Source of the DNA: Marinobacter sp. ELB17 | GTDB taxonomy: Bacteria; Pseudomonadota; Gammaproteobacteria; Pseudomonadales; Oleiphilaceae | DNA length: 64,000 nt | NCBI RefSeq assembly: GCF_000169375.1 | Contig: NZ_AAXY01000003.1 | Coordinates: 1-64,000, forward strand | Reading direction: 5' to 3' | In this document: positions 1 to 8,244 of the stretch, piece by piece | Layout: the number at the start of each line of letters is the position of its first letter | Numbering within the stretch: the stretch's first letter is position 1 | Translations under genes and position numbers: made by a program | The notes under the pieces: model-generated | What the model saw: only the letters and a program-made list of their open reading frames with translations | The model's database searches: none | Told to the model about the DNA's origin: nothing

Positions 1-278
1 TGCTTCTTAACGAGATTGGCGTACCCTGCGGCCCGATTCAGGATATCGCTCAAGTATTCGATGATCCGCAGGTTCAGGCGCGCGGAATGCAGATAACACT
101 CGATTCCGCTCATGGCCCGGTGAAAGGGGTGGCCAATCCGATCAAGTACTCGAAAACGACGATTGAATACCACAAAGCGCCGCCAGCGCTGGGGGAAGAC
201 ACTAACGCAGTGCTTGAGCGTGTGCTGCAAAAGTCCGCCAGTGAGATAAAAGCGCTAAAAACAAAGGGCGTGGTTTAG
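1..278 (+). CDS. CaiB/BaiF-type CoA-transferase, C-terminal end only
   Basis: The window opens inside this gene; about 91 C-terminal residues are readable in frame from base 3. The segment GVPCGPIQ followed by DDPQVQAR is typical of the C-terminal lobe of class III CoA-transferases, which exchange CoA between carboxylic acids. The catalytic aspartate lies upstream of the window, so the substrate cannot be told. Its stop codon (276-278) is in the same reading frame as the headless gabD that follows, with no start signal between them. This suggests a deletion brought the two together. Confidence 0.8.
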   Translation, partial: LLNEIGVPCGPIQDIAQVFDDPQVQARGMQITLDSAHGPVKGVANPIKYSKTTIEYHKAPPALGEDTNAVLERVLQKSASEIKALKTKGVV

Positions 279-1520
279 CCCCTAAAGCGTTTACGCGCTT
301 GGTTTGAAGCCATCATGGCTCACCAGGAAGACCTCGCCCGACTGATGACCTTGGAGCAAGGCAAGCCAATTGCGGAGTCACGGGGTGAGGTTGCCTACGG
401 GGCCTCCTTCGTAGAATTCTACGCTGAAGAAGCAAAGCGTATGGCCGGCGAAACCTTGCAAAGCCACGGTGTTGATAAGCGTATTCTGGTGTTTCGCGAA
501 TCAATCGGCGTTGTAGCGGCGGTAACGCCCTGGAACTTCCCGCTGGCAATGATTACCCGCAAATGCGCTCCGGCGTTAGCCGCAGGCTGCACAGTCGTGA
601 TCAAACCCGCAGAAGCGACACCCCTGACAGCTTTGGCGCTTGTTCGTTTAGCGGAACTTGCCGGGCTTCCTGCCGGCGTCATTAACGTGATCACGGCCAG
701 CCAGCCGGCTGCCGTGGGCGATGTGTTGACCACCGATCCCCGCGTACGCAAATTTTCGTTCACAGGCTCCACGGCGGTCGGCAAAAAGTTACTCGCCCAG
801 TGCGCGGGTACCGTTAAAAAAGCGTCTATGGAATTGGGTGGAAATGCCCCTTTTATCGTGTTTGATGATGCCGATCTTGATGCTGCTATAGAAGGTGCCA
901 TTGCTTCAAAGTACAGAAATTCCGGGCAGACTTGCGTCTGTACCAACCGTTTTCTGGTTCAGTCCGGCGTTTATGACGCCTTCGTCGAGAAGCTCGCAGC
1001 ACGCGTCAAACAGCTAAAAGTTGGCAATGGTTTGGACGCAGGTGTCGTGCAAGGACCGCTGATCAACCAGGCCGCGGTTGAGAAAGTCAAAGCACATATT
1101 GCTGATGCACTGGAAAAAGGCGGGCGATTAATATGCGGTGGCAAAGCCCATGCCTTGGGCGGCACCTTCTTTGAGCCAAGCATCATTGCAGATGCCACAG
1201 GTGACATGCGCGTGGCCCAAGAAGAGACCTTCGGTCCGTTAGCACCGATATTCCGCTTTGACACCGACGAACAGGCCATCGCTATGGCGAATGCCACAAA
1301 CTCTGGCCTGGCCGCTTACTTTTACGCAAAAGATTACCGGCGTATCTGGCACGTTATGGAAGGACTGGAGTACGGCATGGTGGCCGTGAATGAAGGTATT
1401 CTGTCAACGGAGCTGGCGCCTTTTGGCGGGGTGAAAGAGTCAGGACTCGGCCGTGAAGGTTCCCGCCACGGATTAGACGAGTTTACTGAACTGAAATACG
1501 TGTGCGTGGGCGGCCTCTAA
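279..1520 (+). pseudogene. gabD: 5'-truncated succinate-semialdehyde dehydrogenase
   Basis: NAD(P)-dependent aldehyde dehydrogenase of the GabD type, the second step of GABA breakdown (succinate semialdehyde to succinate). From the first ATG (315) the product has 401 residues. It keeps TPWNFP (71-76), FTGSTAVG (149-156), the catalytic Glu in ELGG (about 173) and the nucleophilic Cys in GQTC (about 207). Family members are about 480-490 residues, so some 70-80 N-terminal residues are missing. Homology starts upstream of the ATG: codons from 279 read like the matching GabD helix (RLRAWFEAI) and run directly back to the stop of the preceding gene. No ribosome-binding site precedes 315. The rest of the frame is open, so the loss may be recent. 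A shortened product cannot be excluded but probably would not fold. Confidence 0.8.
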
Positions 1521-1571
1521 GCATTACTCTCAACTGATAGGGAAAATTTGATAAATAACGCGCTTTAGTGC

Positions 1572-1982
1572 GAATTAAAACAGATGTATGTTGCCAACGG
1601 CGTCGCCAGCGCCGCTACACAGTTTGCGGATCGTACAGAGAATGCCGTAATTTGGAATGTGGGTGGCAATCGCATCATCAACTTTGCCGGGGGTATCGGG
1701 GTATTAAACATTGGCCATTGCCACCCGAAAGTTATGGCGGCGGCTCAGGCTCAGGTGGCACGCCTGATGTACACCTGTCAGACCGTAATTCCCTATGCCG
1801 GGTACGTCAGAGTCGCTGAGGCGGCCATGTGCAGGCTGGCGCGCGCGAAGGGATTGATTCTGATTGCTTGTGGTTTTTACGGCAACACACTTCGTTTCCT
1901 GATGCCGGTCACCGTTGAAGAAGAGGTGCTAGACGAAGGCCTGGCAATCGTCGAGGCATGTCTTGCGGAGCTTGCGGCTTAA
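1572..1982 (+). pseudogene. gabT: 4-aminobutyrate aminotransferase with large internal deletion
   Basis: The first ~80 codons match the N-terminus of GabT, the PLP-dependent transaminase that starts GABA catabolism (FADRTENA, then FAGGIGVLNIGHCHPKV). The frame then jumps to the extreme C-terminus (ARAKGLILIACGFYGN, then a LDEGLAIVE tail). An intact enzyme has about 425 residues; this frame encodes about 135, so roughly 290 residues including the PLP-binding lysine are gone. The original start also seems lost: homology begins before ATG 1584 and a stop lies at 1566. With the truncated gabD just upstream, the GABA-to-succinate route at this locus is dead. Confidence 0.82.
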
Positions 1983-2020
1983 GCTCTCGCACCTATACAA
2001 GCCATTCCAGCGTTAACTAT

Positions 2021-2056
2021 CCGGCTATCACATCTTTTCAGTGATGGCCGGTTTTC
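2021..2056 (+). terminator. intrinsic terminator after gabT remnant
   Basis: An 11-bp stem (CCGGCTATCAC against GTGATGGCCGG, one G-T pair) with a short T-rich loop is followed by GTTTTCG. It lies 38 bases after the gabT stop in the right orientation. Confidence 0.75.
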
Positions 2057-2205
2057 GTTATGACGACGGATAAATGTCGCTTTCACTGATTCCTTCTATT
2101 GATTGTTCAGGGAACGATTAGAAATCGACATAGCTCGTTATGCCAAAGAGCTGCCCTTAATGGCTGCGAACCGGCTATAGTAGGGACTTTTCTCGGAGGC
2201 AAAAC

Positions 2206-2409
2206 ATGAGCATGTCTGAAAGAGGGAGTGGCACCAGTGTTTACTCCTGGAAGATCTCGGCGCTGCTGTCCGTAGCTTCTGTCATTGGCGCAGTGGTCAG
2301 CTTCGGTGATGTCTCGCCAATCATCACAGGCTTGATGTTACTGGCCGCCGTTGGTTGGGCCTTTACCGCCAGGGACAACAGGCGCGAATTGGAAAAAAGC
2401 GAAGCCTAA
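2206..2409 (+). CDS. small two-helix membrane protein
   Basis: A 67-residue protein with a clear ribosome-binding site (GGAGG, 7 bases before ATG). After a short polar N-terminus come two hydrophobic stretches, about residues 15-33 and 38-53, then a charged tail (RDNRRELEKSEA). It is flanked by a terminator upstream and the convergent end of the GGDEF-EAL gene, so it is probably transcribed alone. No family was recognised. The Shine-Dalgarno site and membrane pattern support a real gene. Confidence 0.6.
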   Translation: MSMSERGSGTSVYSWKISALLSVASVIGAVVSFGDVSPIITGLMLLAAVGWAFTARDNRRELEKSEA

Positions 2410-2601
2410 ACGTATTACCTACGCATCAGCTCATCGAACGCCAAGCGAAACGCGCTCATTGCGCTAACCTGCAATTTACTGAATTACCTCGAGCACACCG
2501 GCGATTTCGCCGGACTCCCGCTCAAGCCGTTGAATCTGCCTTGAAGACGAGGTTACTATTTTAGAAATAGTGTCCTCCCATTTTTTATGTGCAAACGAAT
2601 A

Positions 2602-5088
2602 TCAATACGTCTTCAGTGTGGCTTGGGGGATTTCAATGTTTTTTCTACTCTTCAAAAACTCCGTCATCTCCGCTACTGGCAACGGCCGGCACAGCAGGTA
2701 GCCCTGAAGTTGATCACACCCTTCCTCCGCCAGGCGAGCCGCTTGCTCGGGCGTTTCGACACCCTCAGCGGTTGACTGTAACCCCAGACTTTTAGCAATA
2801 AACAGAACAGCCGAAACGATGGCTGCATCTTTCGGGTCTACCAGCATGTCTCGCACGAAGCTTTTATCGATTTTGAGTTTGCCTATGGGCAACTCCTGCA
2901 AAAGGCTCAAAGAAGAGTAACCAGTACCAAAATCGTCCAGTGAAATAGTGACACCTTTTCGACGCATTGCGTTCAAATCGCCGATGACTTCCGGCCGAAT
3001 TCTCATCAGAGCGGTTTCTGTAATTTCGAGCTCCAGCTGCCAAGGGCGAAGCCCGTTATCCTTCAATACCTGGTCAACAATCGTGACAAGGTCTTGGCGC
3101 TGTAACTGTATCGCGGAGACATTGACGGAAACACACGCGTCGGTGAACCCCGCGGCATGCCATGTGCTCAATTGACGCCCCGCCTCACGCAGAACCCACT
3201 CACCCAGCGGCAGGATTAAACCGCTCTCCTCGGCGACAGGAATAAACCTGTCGGGCGGAATAATGCCGTCAAGCGGATCATTCCAGCGTAGCAGGGCCTC
3301 AAGCCCAACAATTTTGCCTGTTCTGGCCTGTACCAGCGGCTGATAATAAAGTACCAGCTCGTTGTTTTTTAATGCACGCCTCAGCCTGCCTTCCAGCGAT
3401 ATGTGTTCGAGCGCCGCAAGGTTGTAGGACGCAGAATAAAACTGAAAATTGTTACGCCCCTGTGACTTGGCCTGGTACATGGCGGCATCGGCGCGCTTTA
3501 TCAGGTCATCCACATCACTACCGTCACTGGGAAACAGCGAAATCCCGATACTGCAACCGCTGTATATTTCATTCTCATTAAAATAAAACGGCAGCTTCAT
3601 GATATCCAAAATACGCGAGGCAACCTTAGCCGCATCCCGGGAGCTGCTAACGTTCGATAGCAAAACAACAAACTCGTCGCCGCCCAGACGAGCGAGCACA
3701 TCCAACGTATTTTGAGAGACTTCCTGGTGGATAACATCTTCCGCCCGCAGAACGACTTGAAGACGGATTGCCATTTCCATGAGGAGTTGATCGCCCACTT
3801 GGTGCCCCAAGGTGTCGTTAACTCGCTTGAAGTTGTCCAGATCAAGGAACAATACGGCCATCCTGCGGCTCTCGCGGTGGGCTAGAGAGATCATGCAGCG
3901 CAAGGTCTCATGAGCGCGAAATCGATTAGGCAAGCCGGTCAGGCTGTCGTGATAGGCCAAACGCTCGACTCTGACGCGTGATTTTTCCAGGTTGCCGGCC
4001 ATCTCTTGAAAACTCAACCCCAACTTGCCCAGCTCGTCGCTGGTCGATAACGCAATCGTGGGTGCCAGGTTTCCACGCCCGATCTCGCGAACGGCGCCCA
4101 TCAACTGTTTTAATGGGCGAACCATAAGAACATTCATGGAAATCAACAGCGCAAAAATCAACAGCACTATGGTGCCAAGTACGATCCAGCCAACACTATT
4201 ACCCAGCCGCTGGCTTTCTTCGAGCAGCTCTTCCTTCGGCAGTATGCCGATCAGCAGCAGGCCCTCGTGCAAGCGCCGGGTCGCTAACAGACTGTCCGCC
4301 TCTTGATAGAGCGTAGGTACAAGCTCCTCGCCTTTCCCTGTCCCTAAAGCCTTCTTCAACAGTGGCGCCGATATGGTCTGGCCCAGCTGGGAGGGGTCAT
4401 GATGGAAAAGAATTTTGCCGTCTGAATTGACGATTAACGTATGGCCATTTTCACCCATCCGGCTGCCGGCCATCTGCTCCGCCATGAAACCCAGCCCCAT
4501 GGTGACTACCAGATAACCTCGCAGCGCCGGCTTGCCGTTTAGCGGGTCTTGAGTAGCCAAGTCGATCAGACGAACGGGCCGCGCGACCTGTAGCGATACC
4601 GTATAACTGTCAGGAGGAGTGGAAACCTGAACAAATGCATCGCCCTTGAACCGGCTGAGTTCTTGAAAGAACGGTGTCTCGCCCTCTTCTTCGGTGATAT
4701 TGGGTATCGGTATCAGGGTGGTACGAGCGTCTTCATAGCCATCGGGTAGCAGGAAGCGGATCTCGGTGTAATCGGGATAGGCGCGCAGATAGCTGGAGAA
4801 CAACTTCAACAACGAAGGCAGCATCAGTACATACCGCTCTTCCTCGTCTTCCGTCAGCGCGTAAGCGCGCATCAGCGAGGCATCGGCAAACAGTTTGGCG
4901 TTCGCTTTGGCAACGTCCTGATGCATCTGGAAATTGCGCGCCATTTGATCCATTAATGTTGTCATCTGGATCGAACTGCGCTCTACCGCCGTTGAACGCA
5001 GCTGATCGTAGGCGAGCCACCCTAATATCAACAGAGGAATAACCGCTAGGGGTACAACAACCAATAGTACCTTGGCGTGAAGACGCAT
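2602..5088 (-). CDS. MbaA-like GGDEF-EAL protein with periplasmic sensor domain
   Basis: An 828-residue inner-membrane cyclic-di-GMP enzyme. Layout: TM helix about 6-27, periplasmic Cache-like region about 30-295, second TM about 299-323, HAMP about 324-375, GGDEF about 376-550 with intact GGDEF at 469-473, EAL about 565-815 with EALLRW at 597-602 and a later DDFGTGYSS. The GGDEF signature lacks the upstream RxxD product-inhibition site (NTLD instead). Both catalytic motifs look usable, so it may make or break c-di-GMP depending on input. It lies 3 bases after the second PotD-like gene and is almost certainly cotranscribed with both binding proteins. Vibrio MbaA has the same architecture and is controlled by the PotD-like NspS. 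Equivalence to MbaA is inferred from architecture and neighbours only. Confidence 0.85.
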   Translation of the reverse strand: MRLHAKVLLVVVPLAVIPLLILGWLAYDQLRSTAVERSSIQMTTLMDQMARNFQMHQDVAKANAKLFADASLMRAYALTEDEEERYVLMLPSLLKLFSSYLRAYPDYTEIRFLLPDGYEDARTTLIPIPNITEEEGETPFFQELSRFKGDAFVQVSTPPDSYTVSLQVARPVRLIDLATQDPLNGKPALRGYLVVTMGLGFMAEQMAGSRMGENGHTLIVNSDGKILFHHDPSQLGQTISAPLLKKALGTGKGEELVPTLYQEADSLLATRRLHEGLLLIGILPKEELLEESQRLGNSVGWIVLGTIVLLIFALLISMNVLMVRPLKQLMGAVREIGRGNLAPTIALSTSDELGKLGLSFQEMAGNLEKSRVRVERLAYHDSLTGLPNRFRAHETLRCMISLAHRESRRMAVLFLDLDNFKRVNDTLGHQVGDQLLMEMAIRLQVVLRAEDVIHQEVSQNTLDVLARLGGDEFVVLLSNVSSSRDAAKVASRILDIMKLPFYFNENEIYSGCSIGISLFPSDGSDVDDLIKRADAAMYQAKSQGRNNFQFYSASYNLAALEHISLEGRLRRALKNNELVLYYQPLVQARTGKIVGLEALLRWNDPLDGIIPPDRFIPVAEESGLILPLGEWVLREAGRQLSTWHAAGFTDACVSVNVSAIQLQRQDLVTIVDQVLKDNGLRPWQLELEITETALMRIRPEVIGDLNAMRRKGVTISLDDFGTGYSSLSLLQELPIGKLKIDKSFVRDMLVDPKDAAIVSAVLFIAKSLGLQSTAEGVETPEQAARLAEEGCDQLQGYLLCRPLPVAEMTEFLKSRKNIEIPQATLKTY

Positions 5089-5091
5089 GTG

Positions 5092-6171
5092 CTAGTACCA
5101 GGTCCAGTTAACGAGGCGCGAAAAAATCTCTGCACGAATTTTTTGCGTTCGGACAGGCAAGCGTTGATTGGTTTCCGACTTTTCCAGCGCCTTATCGTTC
5201 GGGTAGATGACCGGATCGCTCTTGAACTCAGCCGGAAGCAATGCTTCGGCGGCCAGATTCGGCGTGGCAGAATAGACGAACTGCGCCAGCCGCGCAGCGA
5301 TCTCCGGCTCGTTGAGAAAATTGATGAACTGTTTGGCGGCGGCCTTATTGGCAGAGGCACTGAGAACACTTATGTAATCGACCCAGATATTACTGCCCTC
5401 CTTCGGGAGGACAAACGCAATCTCGTCATGGTGTTCCTGGACCATCAAGGCATAGGAGTTATACATCATGCTCATGGCGACCTGGCCATTCACCAAAGCG
5501 GAATTTGCATCCCGGGAAACGGTTTTGTAGGTTTTAACGGCCGGCGCCTGCGCCTGGAGTAGCGCCTCGGCTTCCTTGAGCTCTTGTATGTCGGTGCTGT
5601 TGAGCGAATAACCCAATGCCTTCAGTGCCACGCCAATCAGGTCTCTGGTGCCGCTGATCATCGCCACCCTGCCATGCAGTTCCTCGGCGGGCTGCAACAA
5701 ATCCATCCAGCTTGTAACCGGAAAAGCTACCAGGTCCTGGCGGTAGGCTATGCCCAGCGTTCCCCAGAAGTAAGGCACGCTGTATACTTCGGCCTCCTCG
5801 TGGACAGTGCGCCAGCGCGGATCAATATGTGCCAGGTTGGGAATATCCGTTTCATCAATAGGTTCAAGCCAGCCACGTTTTGCCAGAATCCGAATCGAGG
5901 TGCCGTCGATAATGGCCAGATCAAAGCCTCTACCCCCCGTTCCAAGCAGAAGTTCATCCCGATCGGCATCAGACTCGAAATAGGTTTGTTTCACCGCAAC
6001 GCCGGTGCGTTGCTTGAACTCCTCCAGAATCTGCGGATCCATATAATCCGACCAATTAAGGAATAACAGTTCCGTTAGCTCTGACGCCTGCAGCGGACAG
6101 CTGAGCACAATCAAAGTAAGCGCCAAGCACAAGGCCTTGTATTTGCTCATGCAGGCTTTGTTTTTATTCAT
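5092..6171 (-). CDS. PotD/NspS-like periplasmic binding protein, copy 2
   Basis: A 359-residue family 1 solute-binding protein of the spermidine/putrescine type. A signal peptide (about 1-29, ending LQAS) is followed by LNWSDYMDP, the usual PotD strand 1. Later parts include PYFWGTLGIAYR, LGYSLNST and a C-terminal ATPNLAAEALL. No ABC permease or ATPase is nearby; the partner is the GGDEF-EAL gene 3 bases downstream. That points to ligand sensing rather than import, as in Vibrio NspS. It is a close paralogue of the gene upstream (copy 1, ending at 6204). No good ribosome-binding site was seen at ATG 6171; an ATG at 6150 is an alternative start. Confidence 0.82.
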   Translation of the reverse strand: MNKNKACMSKYKALCLALTLIVLSCPLQASELTELLFLNWSDYMDPQILEEFKQRTGVAVKQTYFESDADRDELLLGTGGRGFDLAIIDGTSIRILAKRGWLEPIDETDIPNLAHIDPRWRTVHEEAEVYSVPYFWGTLGIAYRQDLVAFPVTSWMDLLQPAEELHGRVAMISGTRDLIGVALKALGYSLNSTDIQELKEAEALLQAQAPAVKTYKTVSRDANSALVNGQVAMSMMYNSYALMVQEHHDEIAFVLPKEGSNIWVDYISVLSASANKAAAKQFINFLNEPEIAARLAQFVYSATPNLAAEALLPAEFKSDPVIYPNDKALEKSETNQRLPVRTQKIRAEIFSRLVNWTWY

Positions 6172-6203
6172 AATAACAGGCCAATAAGATGAGGGTTCGG
6201 CGG

Positions 6204-7250
6204 TCAGTAGACAATCCGCGAGAAAATGGCCGCGCGATTTTTATGAGCCCGAGGTGGCAAGCGACGATAGACTTCCGAGTTTTCCAGTGCCTCGCCACTC
6301 GGGTAGATGACAGGATCATTCCTGAAATCCACCGGCAGCAATGCTTCAGCAGCCAGATTAGGAGTCGCATAGTAAACGTACTGCGCAAGCCGCGCGGCTA
6401 TCTCCGGCTCATTGAGAAAATTGATGAACCGTTTGGCTTCAGCCTTTCGGTGGGAGGCGCTAAGAACGCTCAGATAGTCGGTCCAGATATTGCCGCCCTC
6501 TTTGGGAAGTACAAAAGCAATATTGTCGTTATATTCCTGCAACATCCGGGTATCGCCGTTGTACATCATGCTCATGACAACCTGGCCGGTTAACAACGCG
6601 GAATCTTCGTTCAGGGAAAGATAGCGGTAGGTGTTAACCGCCGGAGCCTGTGCTTCCAACAGCGCCTCGGCCTCTTTCATCTCATCCTCGTTGGTGCTGT
6701 TAAGCGAGTAACCCAAAGCCTTGAGGGCAACGCCGATCATATCCGCTCTATCGCCAATCATGCTGATTTTACCGTGCAGTTCCTCTACCGGCTGTAACAG
6801 GTCCATCCAGCTTGAAACCGCGAAGGGAACCAGATCCTGACGATAAACAATCCCAATCGTACCCCAGAAATAGGGCACGCCAAAATCTTCGGCTTTTTCA
6901 AATTCGATGCGCCGACGTGGATCAATGTGCTTCAGATTAGGGACACTCGACTCATCAAGGCGCTCGAGCCAACCGCGTTTCGCCAGAATTCTGATTGAGG
7001 CGCCATTGATGAGCGCCACATCGAAGCCTTTCCCCTCGGTCTCGAGCAGAAGTTGGTCCCTGGCAGTATCGGAATCGAAATAGCTTTGCTTTACCGTGAT
7101 ACCTGTGAGCTGTTCGAATTCCGCGATAATTTCCGGATCCATATAATTTGGCCAGTTAAGGAACACCAGTTTCTTCGATTCTGCCGCTTGCGCAAAAACA
7201 GCGGTAAAGAGCAAAAAAAATGTGATCACTTTAGCCTTACGAAAACACAT
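6204..7250 (-). CDS. PotD/NspS-like periplasmic binding protein, copy 1
   Basis: First gene of the three-gene unit. The start at 7250 is preferred because it gives a compact signal peptide (CFRKAKVITFF, cleavage near AQA) and has GGGGAAGG just upstream; 7265 is also possible. Mature sequence opens LVFLNWPNYMDP and parallels copy 2 almost motif by motif (KRGWLERLDE against KRGWLEPIDE, DLLQPVEELHGK against DLLQPAEELHGR), so the pair arose by tandem duplication. Residues around the expected polyamine pocket differ in places, so each copy may prefer a different ligand. Expected location: periplasm, acting on the sensor domain of the downstream GGDEF-EAL protein. Confidence 0.82.
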   Translation of the reverse strand: MCFRKAKVITFFLLFTAVFAQAAESKKLVFLNWPNYMDPEIIAEFEQLTGITVKQSYFDSDTARDQLLLETEGKGFDVALINGASIRILAKRGWLERLDESSVPNLKHIDPRRRIEFEKAEDFGVPYFWGTIGIVYRQDLVPFAVSSWMDLLQPVEELHGKISMIGDRADMIGVALKALGYSLNSTNEDEMKEAEALLEAQAPAVNTYRYLSLNEDSALLTGQVVMSMMYNGDTRMLQEYNDNIAFVLPKEGGNIWTDYLSVLSASHRKAEAKRFINFLNEPEIAARLAQYVYYATPNLAAEALLPVDFRNDPVIYPSGEALENSEVYRRLPPRAHKNRAAIFSRIVY

Positions 7251-7502
7251 AACCTTCCCCATCAATCACGGGCGACAATACTGTCGTCAACTCATTTCAG
7301 ACAATATTCTAAGTTTGTCTTCAGCCACAATTGGCGACATTCCGCCGTTGAACCTATGGAACCATTATCAGCCATAGTAACCCACACGATCTGAAAAAAT
7401 CAGCGTCTCCTGAAACTTCGCCAATGCCGGCCCGTAGCTGTCAGTAGCACATCCTGACAAGGTTCCAACTGGGTGGGCACAAACAACCGTTAGGAGTACG
7501 CA

Positions 7503-7757
7503 ATGAAAAAGCAAGTACAAACCACCGCACTGATGGCCGCCCTTATTTCTGGCGCACTGACCACCGGCATCGCTCAGGCGGGCAACTATGCCGAAGCCAA
7601 GGTATGGGCAGATAACCAGGCTGTTTCAGAAGGCACTGTGACCGCCAAAAAAGTCACCGCTGAAGCCAACGGCGGGCTGGACTATCGGGATGCCTCGCTC
7701 GGCGGTGGCGAGTTTTATATCCAATTGTTGTGTATTCCAGACCAAGGTTGCCGCTGA
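7503..7757 (+). CDS. small secreted protein, possibly truncated
   Basis: Eighty-four residues with a good signal peptide (KKQVQTTALMAALISGA, cleavage after AQA at about 26) and a ribosome-binding site (TTAGGAG) before ATG 7503. The mature part is short and rich in Ala, Glu and Gly. The last dozen residues change character just where a GGDEF-EAL remnant begins in another frame, so the 3' end may have been replaced by a deletion. No family was recognised. Confidence 0.5.
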   Translation: MKKQVQTTALMAALISGALTTGIAQAGNYAEAKVWADNQAVSEGTVTAKKVTAEANGGLDYRDASLGGGEFYIQLLCIPDQGCR

Positions 7758-8083
7758 TAAACAGTAAACCCGTTATGAGCAGCTGGCGCAGAAGACAGAG
7801 CGACCAAATACTCATGACCATTGGCCAGCGCCTGACCGCTCTGGTCATGCCCAAGGTGACCGTTGCCCGGTTGAATGGAGATGAATTTGGCCTGTTGGTC
7901 CCCGGCTACACCTACCGGAACGACGTCATTCAGCTGGCCGAACAAACTGGCCAGATCGTGCACCTGGGCCTTTGGATTCTCCGGCAAGCCTGCATAGAAA
8001 TAGCGGATTTTATTGCCAGCCGGGAGCAGGCACTGCGATATCTTGCAAGGGTACCTTTTTGCCCGACCAATGCCTTTGGCTGA
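7730..8083 (+). pseudogene. GGDEF-EAL gene remnant
   Basis: A 117-codon frame holds the core of a GGDEF domain (DQILMTIGQRLTAL, then RLNGDEFGLL with the first Gly replaced by Asn). It then jumps straight into an EAL-domain segment (IQLAEQTGQIVHLGLWILRQAC). About 150-200 residues that normally lie between these motifs are missing, as are the start and end of the gene. No ribosome-binding site is present. It is a deletion relic of a third c-di-GMP protein between the NspS/MbaA-like unit and the HD-GYP gene. Confidence 0.7.
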
Positions 8084-8244
8084 ATTGAAGAAGCTGCCAG
8101 ACCTCTTACCGGTCAATACGGCGACATAGAGTAAGCCGTAAAACCGGCTCACTTTTACCGAGCCCATGATTGCCAGCCTTGCGCTCTATCGCCACAAAGC
8201 GACGTGTGCAATTATATGAATACATAAAATATGGGGTTTTTTTG

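Noticed and set aside
2498..2513. CCGGCG-ATTT-CGCCGG hairpin as a terminator
   Set aside because: Short stem and no T tract on either strand.
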